NCBI RefSeq assembly: GCF_019175385.1
Contig: NC_083348.1
Coordinates: forward strand, 1,255,001 to 1,319,000
Reading direction: 5' to 3'
Length of the DNA: 64,000 bases
Source of the DNA: Lycium barbarum
Taxonomy: Eukaryota > Streptophyta > Magnoliopsida > Solanales > Solanaceae
The notes beneath the pieces were generated by a model. The model had not been told where the DNA came from. It ran no database searches and worked only from the letters and a program-made list of their open reading frames with translations. The position numbers and the translations under genes are program-made. The first letter of the stretch is position 1. Each line of letters starts with the position of its first letter. Below are positions 20,659 through 31,790 of the stretch, piece by piece.

Positions 20659-21878
20659 ATGGAATTGATACGAGAAGCATGATTAGGGCTTCAGACATAA
20701 AGTGTGGTAGGAAATTCCTTTATTTGATAGTGGTTGATTGATTATGTGATTAAATATTATGATATGATAAAGAAGGAGTTAATGAATACTCTTCTTGCTG
20801 ACTTGGAGTAATCCCTTCTTCATTCTTTTGATCAATTAATTGTTGAGTCTTAATGTGACATGTGGCATGGTGACTTATGTTCTTGATACTGATGCATTGA
20901 TTGTTCCCATTCCTAATCCATTGTGGAACGAAAATACATGTGATGAGAAAGGCAATATAAATATGAAAAGGCACATTTGACAGGGGGTAAGGATATGGCC
21001 TAGTTAAGTACTCGTCACCTGAGGTCAGTTTTGGAGTGAGTGCTACATGGACACCATGGGTCCCCTGTAGGTCATGACTATTTGGGGAAAACAATACCAT
21101 TTAGCATGTGTGTAAACGGTTGAGATACTTCTATTATTTATTGCACTGTATCGACTTATGGCTATTTGGGTAAACATTACCATTTAGCATGTGTATACGG
21201 ATATGTTATGGGGTTGAGATAATTCGTGAGTTATGATTGTGTTGGTAATGACACGAGTTGAGTTACTTTTATTGATTATGGTTTATTGTGGCTTATCTTA
21301 TTTCGGTGTTGGATGATTCTCGTTGATAGTTTCATATGGTTATGTGTTATTGTGCCTATCTATCTATCTTTTTGATTTTATGCATGATGCTAATCTTAGT
21401 CGACCTATGATATCTACCGATACATAGTGTTCATACTGATACTACCTTGATGCATTCTTTTGAGTGCAGACTGTGATCCAACGACACCTAACTGACCTCA
21501 TATTTAGCGTGAGGCCAGTTTCTGATCAGATCTAAGGGTGAGCCCTTATCCATGCTATGCCGCCTGAAGATCTTTCTTACTTTGGATATCTATTTCATTT
21601 CAGACATTTATGATTATTTCAAACAATTGTTCATTCTTTAGACAGTTATGTTTTAGAGTTCTTGTGCGATGACTTTTGAATTTTGGGGTTATAATAGTTA
21701 GGACTTCCACACCTTTATTTATTTATGGAATGACTAGATCATTTGGAGACTTTTTTTTTATCATTATATCCTTGGATGTGTTAAAACTGATTAATTAGAT
21801 GATGATTGCTTAAGGGAATTGGTTTTCCCACTAGGAGAATTAGTGTGGGTGCCACTCACGGCAATTTGGGTCGTGAAA
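20659..21878 (+). repeat. A1 5' LTR, 3' half only
   Basis: It aligns with 50868-52060 of the 3' LTR, from ATGATTAGGGCTTCAGACAT to the LTR end CAATTTGGGTCGTGAAA, where the final CA has decayed. The first 1 kb is missing and replaced by Copia integrase. The shared GTAC-loop-GTACTGA hairpin (about 21418-21440) and acceptor-like GAGTGCAG (21470) are present. Confidence 0.85.
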
Positions 21879-21882
21879 AATT

Positions 21883-21894
21883 TGGTATCACAGC
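21883..21894 (+). other. Primer-binding site, A1 + element
   Basis: TGGTATCACAGC, one mismatch from the initiator tRNA-Met site TGGTATCAGAGC, four bases after the LTR end. Confidence 0.8.
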
Positions 21895-22095
21895 CCTAGG
21901 TTCGTCGATCTCGTCGTATAAGGACATGTCTAGTAGAGTCTTGTGGATCGGTACGAAGATGCCTGTACTTTTCTTTGAGAGGCTATGGGACACTAGAAAA
22001 ATTTAAATTCTTTCTTTCTTTCGTGCTACTTGATTCCAATTGGTATCTGTATGATTCAAATTGGTATCTGACTTTCTTTTTCTATTCTCTCAAAG

Positions 22096-23497
22096 ATGGT
22101 GAGGACTCGTACGGTAGCAACAGCTAATGAAGCACCGGTGTTGGCTGCTGGCGTCATAGCTTGAGGTGAAGGTTAGGCCGCGAGGGCCGCAGTTCGTAGT
22201 GGAGGCCAGGCCCATGGTAGAGGTAGGGGAGTAACAGCACCAGCCAGGAGCGAGGATCCTGCAGTTGGTAAAGACCATGCTGAGTCCCCTGAGCCTCAGG
22301 TAATTCTAGATGAGGCAGCAGAGTTTACAGCAGCACTAGCTCAGCCAGATATTATAGCTCCTCAGTGTTATCAGATGTGATGGTTCGAGTGTTGAACCTG
22401 CTAAACGGATTGGCAGAGGTTGGTATGTTACCAGCTGTTCCAGGTGCTCAGGGTTCTAGAGTGGGTGATCCAGCTCCAGGCAGAGTTCGTGCTATGGGTT
22501 TACAGCATGCTGCAGCTGTGGCTCCTCGTTTGGATGACGCTCCAGGACTGAAGGTATTTCCTAGACCAGTGGGAGGTCCGGTGTTGACCAAGAACGAGCA
22601 TGATTTATTTTGGAGGTTCACTAAGATGAAGCCTCTAGAGTTCTTTGGTACTGAGGTTAAGGATGCTTATGAGTTCACCATAGACTGTCATGAGTGGCTC
22701 CATAAGATGGGGGCAGTGGAGGAGTATGGGGTTGAGTTTGTGACCTTCCAGTTCTTGAGTGATGCCAATTTATTGTGGAGGGCTTTTGTAGAGTGCAGAC
22801 CAGCGGGGTCACCTCCACTGACATGGACTCAGTTTTACCAGGTGTTCTTAGATAATTATGTTCCTCGTACTTTGATGGACCGTAGGCATGATGAGTTCAA
22901 TAACATCGATCAGGGTAGTTTTTTTGTGTTGGCTTATGAGGCTCAGTTCCACTCGTTGTCTCGCTATGCCCTCCAGTTGGTGCCTACTGAGGAGGAGAGA
23001 GAGTTAGGAGATTCGTGAAAGGATTGAGCACTGCTCTTTAGTTGCCAGTTCTTCAGCTTGCAACAATAGGTTCTTCCTTTCAAGAAGTGGTGGATCATGT
23101 TAGGACTGTCGAGAGTGTTAAGCAGGATGGTTATAATAAGTACGTGGAGAAGAAGACACGAAAGGGTAGTAGTTTTAGTGGCTCTTTCTCTAAGGGCCAC
23201 AGTTCCCAGGTCTATTCGGGACGCCCTGTTCAATCAGCCATAGAGGCTTCATTTGGAGGTCCATCAAGGGGTAGTCAGCACTATTCCAGTCAGCCAGGAG
23301 GTTCGCAGGATAGAGCTCCAGATTATAGTAGTTATTCGGCTTTATTAGTTTATGTTCAGCGTCCGACGCTAGATCACAGATGTTTTAAGTGTGGTAATAC
23401 TAGGAATTTCAAGAGAAATTGTCCCAGACTTAGGCAAGGTGGCCAAGGTACTCAATTTCAGCTCCCAGAGCTCCAGCAGCAGGTAGAATGGGGGTAA
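22096..23497 (+). pseudogene. gag: Tekay gag, broken
   Basis: The start ATG at 22096 gives MVRTRTVATANEAPVL with early stops. The capsid core follows in a shifted frame from 22365 (PRPVGGPVLTKNEHDLFWRF, FFGTEVKDAYEFTIDCHEWL, VEFVTFQFLSDANLLWRAFV, LTWTQFYQVFLDNYVPRTL, FHSLSRYALQLVPTEEERE). After a shift near 23015 come a Ser/Gly-rich linker (SQVYSGRPVQSA) and a zinc knuckle near 23380-23425, CFKCGNTRNFKRNC. The histidine of the CCHC knuckle reads as Asn, so nucleic-acid binding would probably be lost. Confidence 0.9.
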
Positions 23498-23654
23498 CCG
23501 CGCTCATCCTGGGCGTGGTGGTCACACGGCCGGTAGAGGTGGCAACTAGTCTAACAGAGGCAAATTTCAATCTGGTAGAGGTGGACATTAGCCCAGTAGG
23601 TTCGGAGCTCAGACAGGGCAGGTTGATCGCAATGGTTTACAAACGGGTTCATTG

Positions 23655-25662
23655 TTATGCCTTTCCTGGGGGACAGAGGCTGAGGGCTCAGATACAGTTA
23701 TTATAGGTAACATCTCAGTCAGTCACCGGATGGCTTCTGTATTGTTTGACCCGGATTCTACATTTTTTTATGTGTCTACTTATTTCTCTATGGTTCTTGA
23801 TATGGTCTGTGATTTGCTTGATACCCCTGTACATGTATCTACTCTAGCTGGAGAGTTTGTGGTTGTAGATAGAATTTTTCGATCTTGTACTGTCACACTT
23901 ATTGGGTATGGCACTTGGGTTGATTTAGTGATTCTATATATGGTAGATTTTGATGTCATCCTAGGTATGAGTTGGTTAGATCCTTATCATGCATTTCTAG
24001 ACTGTCATGCTAAGACAGTCACTTTAGCTATGCCCGGGGTGCCTAGACTTGAGTGGAAGGGTAACTTTAATCCTTCCGCAAAGAAAATTATTTCATTTAT
24101 TCATGCAAAAAAGCTAGTGGATAGGGGTGCTTGGCTTATTTGGCATATATCCGTGATACCAGTATTGACGGTCCATCTCTTGAGTCACTTCCTGTCGTAT
24201 GTGAGTTTGCAGAGCTGTTTCCCGCAGACTTGCCGGGCATCCCACTGGACCATGATGTTGATTTTTGCATTGACTTAGAACCAGGGACCTGCCCTATTTA
24301 TATTCCGTCATATCAGATGGTACCAGTAGAGTTGAGGGAATTAAAAGAAAAAATTCAGGATCTTCTCAGTAATGGTTTCATTCATTGGAATGTCTCGCCG
24401 TGGGGCGCTCCTATGCTATTCGTGAAAAAGAAAGATGGAACTATGCGTATGTGCATTGATTACTTCCAGTTAAATAAGGTTACCATCCTAAATAAATACA
24501 TCCCTTGTATTGATGATTTGTTTGATCAACTTCAGGGGGCTTCTGTATTTTCGAAAATTGATTTGAGATCGGGCTATCATCAGTTGAAAATTCGGGCAGA
24601 GGATATTCCTAAGACAACTTTTCGGACTAGGTATGTGCATTATGAGTTTCTGGTTATGTCTTTCAAACTTACTAATGCCCCAACTATTTTATGGATTGAT
24701 GAATGACATTTTTAAGCCATGCTTAGACTCCTTTGTGATAGTGATTATTGATGACATCATGGTGTATTTAAAAAGTAAGGAAGACCATAAAAAACACTTG
24801 AGGGTTGTTCTTGGTTGCTGAGAGACAAGGAGTTGTATACCAAGTTCTCTAAGTGAATTTTGGCTTGCGTTTATGTCCTTCTTGGGGCATGTGGTTTCGA
24901 AGGAAGGGATTATGGTTGATCCAAAAAAGATTGAAGCGGTGAGAGACTGGGCTAGGCCTACATCAGTGATAGAGATTCACAGCTTTGTGGGGTTGGCTAG
25001 TTACTACCGTCGGTTCGTGAAGGGGTTTTCCTGGTTCGCATTTGACCCGTTTGACTCAGAAGGAGGTACCCTTCCAGTGGTTCGACAAGTGTGAGGAGAG
25101 CTTCCAAAAGCTCAAGAGTTTATTGACTACAACTCCTATTCTATCTTTGCCTGTGGAGGGCAAGGACTTTGTGGTTTATTGTGACACTTCTCGTTCTGGT
25201 TTGGGTGCTGTTTTGATGTAGGAAAAGAAGGTAATTGCTTATGCTTCCAAATAACTAAAGATTTATAAGAAGAACTATCCTACTCGTGACTTGGAGTTGG
25301 CAACTGTGGTTTTTGCACTGAAAATTTTGAGGCACTATCTCTATGGTGCCCGTTGCGAGTTATTTACTGATCATCGTAGTCTTTAGCATGTGTTTACTCA
25401 GATGGATCTTAATTCTAGGCAGCGGAGATGGATAGACTTGTTTAAGGATTACGATATTACTATCTTGTATCATCCTGGCAAGGCAAATGTGGTGGCAGAT
25501 GCTCTGAGCAGAAAATCAGCTAGCATGGGCAGTTTAGCTCATTTGATTGCGTTAGAGTGTCCGTTGGCCAGAGAAGTTCAAACTCTGGCTAACATTTTCA
25601 TGAGGTTCGTTATGTTTGGTTCGGCCAGAGTATTGGCTTGTATTGAGGCGAGATCAAGGTGA
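23655..25662 (+). pseudogene. pol: Tekay protease, reverse transcriptase and RNase H, broken
   Basis: The protease shows [16 protein letters not shown], with the Gly of the family DPGST reading as Asp, then [21 protein letters not shown] frame change near 24130 leads to the [62 protein letters not shown], and the catalytic IIDD at 24744-24755. Frame changes near 24690 and 24860 follow, then [13 protein letters not shown] and [15 protein letters not shown]. RNase H (CDTSRSGLGAVLM near 25180, FTDHRSL near 25365) ends in [20 protein letters not shown]. Stops lie near 25218, 25250 and 25383. Confidence 0.9.
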
Positions 25663-25837
25663 TATCATCGTTTCTAGAGCAGATTAAGGCTAGACAGTTT
25701 GAGAATGTGAGTTTGAGTAAGATTCGCGATAAAGTATTACGTGGTGAGGCTAAGGAGGACGTGATTGATGAGAAAGGTGTTTTGAGTATCAAGGGGCGTG
25801 TTTGTGTTCCCCCCGGTTGTTGATTTGATTAAGACAA

Positions 25838-27066
25838 TTTTAGCGGAGGCTCACAGTTCTAGATATTCCATTCATCCTGGTGCTACCATGATGTACCGTG
25901 ACTTGAGACAACACTACTGATGGGCTAGGATTAAGCGAGATATTGTTGGGTTCATTGGACAGTGTTTGAATTGACAGCAGGTGAAGTATGAGAACTAGAG
26001 AAACGGGGGTACACTTCAGAGGATGCCTATTCCAGAGTGAAAGTGGTAGAGGATAGCGATGAATTTTATGGTCTGTCTTCTGAAGACCTTGGGTAAGTTT
26101 GATTTGATTTGGGTCATTGTTGATAGATTAACCAAGTCTGCCATTTCATACCGGTTCAGATTACCCATACTGCCCAGAAGTTATCCTAGATTTATATCTG
26201 TGAGATTGTTCGTCTGTACGAGGTTCCTATTTTCGTCATATCCAATAGAGGCACGATGTTTACATCCCGATTTGGAAGACTTTGCATTTAGAATTGGGTA
26301 CTAGATTGGACCTTAGTACTGCTTTCTACCCTCAGACTGATGGTCAGTCTGAGTGGACGATTCCGGTCTTAAAAGACATGCTCCGAGCATGTGTTATTAA
26401 CTTCAGTGGCCATTGGTATCAGTTCTTTCCATTGGCAGAATTTACGTATAATAGTTGTTACTACTCGAGATTGACATGGCCCCGTTTGAGGCTCTTTATG
26501 GGAGGAGATGTAGGTCTCCTATTGGGTGTTTCGATGCTTTCGAGATAAGGCCATGGGGTACAGATCTGTTGAGGGAGTCATTAGATAAAGTCAAATTGAT
26601 TCCGGAAAAGCTATTGGCGGCTCAGAGTAGACAGAAGGAGTATGCAGATCGAAAGGTCCGAAATCTTGAGTTCATGGTTGGAGAACAATTCTTATTGAAG
26701 GTCTCACCTATTAAAGGTGTGATGAGGCTTAGGAAGAAAGGTAAGCTTAGTCCCAAATTTATCGGTCCGTTTGAGATTCTTAATCGTGTGGGGGATATAG
26801 CTTATAAGTTGGCTTTGCCTCCAGGGCTATCAGACATTTATCCAGTATTTTACGTCTCTATGTTGAAGAGATATCAGGGGGATGGTTCATTTATCATCCG
26901 TTGGAATTCTGTCTTGTTGGATGAGAATCTGTCTTATGAGGAAGAACCTATTGTTATTCTAGATAGAGAGGTTCGTAAGTTGAGATCGAAAGAAATAGCG
27001 TCAGCGAAGGTTTGGAAGAACCGTCCCATTGAGGAAGTTACCTGGGAGACCAAATTCGATGTGTGA
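25838..27066 (+). pseudogene. pol: Tekay integrase and chromodomain, broken
   Basis: The zinc-binding domain (EAHSSRYSIHPGATMMYRDL) and linker carry several stops at 25918-26050. The core shows a first Asp in WVIVDRLTKSA (about 26115) and the Glu in DGQSEWTI. The second catalytic Asp is replaced: ISNRGTMF (about 26240) has Asn there. Frameshifts lie near 26140, 26280 and 26450. From 26455 the frame is open through FEALYGRRCRSPIG, KGKLSPKFIGPFEIL and LALPPGLSDIYPVFYVSMLK. It ends in a chromodomain-like tail (LDREVRKLRSKEIASAKV, NRPIEEVTWET). Chromodomain tails steer chromoviruses into heterochromatin. Confidence 0.9.
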
Positions 27067-27130
27067 AAGAATTATCCCCAGCTTTTCACAGAGTCAGGTA
27101 CTTTTCCCTTGTTTCTCTTCCTTGCCCGTT

Positions 27131-27162
27131 CGGGGACGAATGGGTGTTTAATTGGTATCTGA
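27131..27162 (+). other. Polypurine-tract region before A1 3' LTR
   Basis: CGGGGACGAATGGGTG followed by a short spacer to the LTR start TGTAACGACC at 27163. The minus-strand A1 element has the same arrangement at 30603-30640. Confidence 0.55.
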
Positions 27163-28111
27163 TGTAACGACCCGCTATGTCATTATGGGGGTGACTTAGA
27201 AAACTAGACCTCCATTAGGAATTCCTAGCCCATGCGTGAGTCCGTAGCGTGTTTTTGTGTATATGTGCATATTTTGTCTGCGTCTGTAGGGCCTCGGATT
27301 GGTATTGAGATTTTTGGGTGAAAACTAATGGAAAAACCTGAGCTACTGGTCAAAATAGACCGCTGCAGTGGCTGTTGGACCGCTATAGCAAGTCCGTTGT
27401 AACGGGTGGTGGATCGCCGCCGTAGGGCAAGAAGAGTTAATGAGGTCTACTATAGCGAGACCGCTGCAGCGAGACATCAACCGCTGCAGCGGTGGACGGG
27501 AGACAAAATCAGTATGTTATATTCTTTCCGAACCCATTCCCCACATAACTCCAAAACAGTTCCAGAGAACTCTTGTGGCGAAATTCTAAGGCTAGGGCTA
27601 AAGCACACTTGAAAGGTATGTCTCAACCCTTTACTTTGTTCATTCCACCATCTTCTTAAATCCTACATGAATTAAGGGTCCTTTAATGATGGAAGAAAAG
27701 GATAGAACCCTAGAAACTGCAAACCCTTAAATAATTGATGGGTTATTGATTTTATTGTTGTATAATCAACTAGGAGTATATATTATCACTTCCTAGCGTG
27801 AGAAATTGGTTATTAATGGTGGAAGTTATTGGTTGAGACTTAGAGTTCCAATAAAAATTGAAGCTTTAGTCTATAAACTGATTGAAAGGGGTTGAATAGA
27901 GTGGGAAACCCATGAATGGATAAAATATGATTATTGGGATTGATATTAGTATGAATTCACACTTAGTGGTAGTTCACTCATTTGAAAAAGGGTAGAAGTA
28001 GTTGGGTTCTTTTCCCCAATTGTTGTTTGTTGAGTCCGTTACTCACTTACCGTTAGGATTGCTAGACTTTGAATGTTCTGAAGCTTTGAGAAAGGAGAAA
28101 GATATTGCGGA
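27163..28111 (+). repeat. A1 3' LTR, 5' part
   Basis: It begins TGTAACGACC and is cut after GCGGA at 28107-28111, where an Ogre-like LTR inserted; it continues at 50788. It contains the CCGCTGCAGCGG word cluster and a donor-like AAAG|GTATGT at 27616. Confidence 0.88.
27355..27510 (+). promoter_or_regulatory. A1 LTR palindrome cluster
   Basis: Words of the CCGCTATAGC / CCGCTGCAGCGG type, with the perfect 14 bp palindrome ACCGCTGCAGCGGT at 27480-27493. TATA-like sequence follows only weakly (GTTATATTC near 27517). The donor-like AAAG|GTATGT is 120 bp downstream. Confidence 0.5.
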
Positions 28112-28370
28112 TGTAGCGGGTCATATTTTTTTCGATTCGTATTTGCACTTGCCTCATTTAAAAAGGAAAGTGTGCCGGGGAAGTACGGCTGTCAATCGTA
28201 CCGGAAAAAAGGAAAGAATATACTTCTACGTGGAGGGTGCTCTAAATGGACTTATTTTAGAGTCGCCACCTAATTATTAGGAAATTAGAAAAACCAGTTC
28301 GAAAAGGGTTCATTCAAAACAGTTAAATTTTAAAAGAATCCTAATCTAACCAAAGTTCGGGTAAGGGTTC

Positions 28371-30602
28371 TGTCACGACCCAACCTCCCATGATTGACAC
28401 TCATCTAAATCCTAGTGGGCGAACCGACATACAAGACACCTATCCATTCAGTCCGATTTTACATTAACCAAGCTAAACAATTATTACTCATTTAAAAACA
28501 AAATAACAGAGTAAATCATGTCATAAATGCTGAAATAAGTGCGGAAGTTCTAACTATTACAATCCCCAAATTCCGAAAGTCATCATACAAGACTCTAAGC
28601 TAAAAACATGTCTAAGAATCTGAAGTCTAACAAGTAAGTAATCTATAATGTCCAGAATACGAAAAGAAATCATAGCAAGAAGATCTTCGGGCGGCCTGGC
28701 ATGGGAAGAAGCTCACCCAAAATCTGTCAACAAATATCCTCCATGCTAGATGTGAGGACGAGCAACGGTCTCTATATCAAAATCTGTACTCAAAGAATGC
28801 AGCAAGGTAGTATCAGTACAAACACTATGTACCGGTAGATATCATAGGCCGACTAAGATTAGTATCATGCATATCTCATAAAATCAATAGAATATAAACA
28901 AGCCAGTCAACAGTCATGAATATCAACAAATCACAGCAAGTCAACCAAGAACAATCACAATCAAATCACCAAGGTGTCTAGCATCACAATCACGTAAGTC
29001 ACAACAGAAGATAAATTTACGATAATAACCTCACTTGCTCTACATACATGCTAGCTGATGTCTTAACTCAGTAGCCATGACCTGCAGGGGACCCATAGTG
29101 TCTATGTACCACCAGTTCCGGAATACCCCTCGGACCCGAGCACAAACCTCCACCCTGGAACGAACCTCGGTCGCGGGACATATCAAAGTACCTCTCGTGT
29201 CTGGAATGATCCTCAGACCATGAGCCCATAATATAGGTCACGTGAGTGCCTTTCTATACCTCTTACAGAATAGTATTTCTTACCTTTCCAATATCAACAA
29301 TCAACTCATCATTTTATATCACAATACCCTTGAGAAGATTATATTAGCTTCTCATCACAACATGTCCACTGTAGATTTAATCACATAGGAAATAATGGCA
29401 CGGAGCCTACACAATCAATCATTCACATTCACGTAGGAATTTAGCCACACAATACCATGCATGCAAAACTAGACATGCTTTCTCCTAAGGAGATCACTAA
29501 ACATACAATCAACTAACCAAAGTCTAACTTAAGTAAACCGTAACCTACCTCGAAGTAGATCTGGAACACGCAGGTTACTCTGATACAACCTTTACTTTCC
29601 TCAAAGCCTCACTACGTTCACGATCTAAAAATAGAAGGCTCAATGAGTCACATTGGTCAATTTACAAACAACAAAGCAAGAATACCCTTCCCTTCCCCCA
29701 ATCTAAAGGTGGATGATTTTCTAGGTGATAAACAACATATCAAGGCCCCTAGTATTCATTTACCATCAATTTATACAACATTCTATCAAATATTCCCATT
29801 ACAAACAATTTTCTGTGGCGAAGACCCATTTTTATAGAACCCAAGGTCTCAAATCACTTAGTTTATGATTCTAAATGTTCAATTTATGACAAATAGCAAC
29901 TAACCAACACATTTAAATGATAACTAAGCGATAATAACCATAACCCATCAAGTTTAGAAGGTTTATTGACATTCTAGGGTTTCTACTTCAATTTCACCAT
30001 TAGAGACCCATGAAGATGATTACAATAATTAAAGGAAAAGGAATGATAAAATGAAAAGCAATGGAACTTGCCTCTCAAGGTTATCTTGTCGTAGCTTGAA
30101 AATTGTCTCTATGTGCTTGTTGGGAATTGTGTTGGTGTTTTGTGAATAGAGAATATAAGACTAAGTATAAAAATCCCAGCCACTGTTTTCCGTCGATCGT
30201 TGCAGCGGTCAAAACGCCGTTACAGCGGTCCCGCTATAGCGGTCCTAAAGGAAATCGCTTGACCGCTATGGCGATCTTCCCACCGCTATAGCGGTACTGC
30301 CATAGCAGTCCACCGCCCACCACAGCGGCCACCAAGGACATGGATGGCCGCTGACAGCGGTCAAACTGCCGCTATAGCAGTACCGTCACAAAGGTACATC
30401 CACCGCTGCAACGGTCCATTTTGGGGCAGTGAGCTTGACTTTTGTCTAGTTTTTCCCCCTTTCAACCCACATTTCATTCAAGGCCTCAAAAACACAACAC
30501 AAATCATGCACACATACAAAAAGGTGCCCCACGAATCCACCCGCGGCCTCGGAATTCCCCACAGAGTCCTACTTTCCTATAACGATCGGAAGGGTCGTTA
30601 CA
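28371..30602 (-). repeat. A1 3' LTR of minus element, uninterrupted
   Basis: 2232 bp, on + reading TGTCACGACCC to GGGTCGTTACA. It matches the other LTR of this element at 35805-41010 closely except in the palindrome cluster and the tandem duplication there. The splice-donor-like site has GC in place of GT (AGAG|GCAAGT at 30071, minus strand). Confidence 0.95.
30190..30420 (-). promoter_or_regulatory. A1 LTR palindrome cluster (CCGCTATAGCGG)
   Basis: About ten copies or variants of CCGCTATAGCGG, including perfect palindromes CCGCTATAGCGG at 30231-30242 and ACCGCTATAGCGGT at 30282-30295. The cluster lies 180-410 bp inside the LTR start (30602) and upstream of the predicted leader. The matching cluster in the 5' LTR is at 40605-40830, with ACCGCTATAGCGGT at 40691-40704. 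Confidence 0.6.
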
Positions 30603-30613
30603 CCAGATACTAA

Positions 30614-31790
30614 TTAAAACACCGCTCGTCCCTGAACGGACAAGGGTGAGAGAACTAGGGAGGAGTTACCTGACGCGGCGAAAAGCTGAGGGTATTTGTT
30701 ATGCATATCAGACTTTGTCTCCCAAGTAGCTTCTTCCACTGGTCGATTCTTCCATTGAACTTTCAAAGAAGCTATTTCCTTGGACCTCAACTTGCGAACA
30801 TCCCTGTCTAAGATAGCAATGGGTTCTTCCTCATATGACAGATTTTCATCCAATAAAATCGAATCCCAACGGATGATATAGGAACCATCGCCGTGGTACC
30901 TCTTCAACATTGACACATGAAACACCGGATGAACGCCTGATAAACCCAGAGGTAAAGCCAACTTGTAAGCCACCTCTCACATATGCTTGAGAATCTCAAA
31001 CGGACCAATGTACCTCGGGCTAAGCTTGCCCTTCTTCCCAAGCCTCATAACACCCTTCATGGGTGAGACCTTCAACAATACTTGCTCTCCTTCCTCAAAC
31101 TCAAGATCTCGGACCTTGCGGTCCGCGTACTCCTTCTGCCTATTCTGCGCTGCCAAAAGCTTGGGTTAAATCACCTTTACCTTCTCTAGGGACTCTCTCA
31201 GAAGGTCAGTACCCCACGGTCTCACCTCGAATGCATCAAACCATCTAATAGGAGACCTACACCTCCTTCCATACAATGCCTCAAATGGGGCCATATCAAT
31301 ACTCCAGTGATAGCTATTATTGTAAGAAAATTCGGCTAAGGGCAAAAATTCATCCCAATGCTCACCGAAATGTATCACACACGCACGAAGGATATCCTCA
31401 AGAACCTGAATAGTCCGCTCAGACTGCCCGTCAGTCTGAGGATGGAAGGCTGTGCTAAGATCTAACCTCGTACCCAATTCCTCATGCAAACGCTCCCAAA
31501 ACCTGGATGTGAACGTGGTGCCCCTGTCGAACATGATGGAGATAGGAACCCCGTGGAGTCTAAGCACCTCCCGAATGTGAACCTTAGCCAATTTTTTCGC
31601 ATCATAAGTTATCTTTATCGGAATAAAGTGGGCAGACTTAGTTAACCTATCAACAATAGCCCAGATAGAGTCAAACTTCCCTAGCGTCTTCGGAAGACCT
31701 ACCATGAAATCCAGGGCTATTCTTTCTCACTTCTACTCAGGAATGGGCATCCTCTGCAATGTACCCCCAGGTTTCTGATGTTCATACTTC
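30614..31790 (-). pseudogene. pol: Tekay integrase and chromodomain, nearly open
   Basis: Integrase core on the minus strand: first Asp in WAIVDRLTKSAHFIPI (about 31640), second Asp in ISIMFDRGTTFTSRF (about 31525), Glu in TDGQSERTIQVLEDI (about 31430). The conserved SIDMAPFEALYGRRCRSP follows. After stops at 31166-31168 and near 30975 the same frame continues into AYKLALPLGLSG, HPVFHVSMLKRYHGDGSYII, LDRDVRKLRSKEIASLKVQW and NRPVEEATWET, a chromodomain-type end. All three catalytic residues are kept, unlike in the + element. It joins RNase H through a one-base frameshift near 31790. Confidence 0.92.

Noticed and set aside
22090..22278. Open frame on - opposite Tekay gag
   Set aside because: Antisense shadow of the gag N-terminus.
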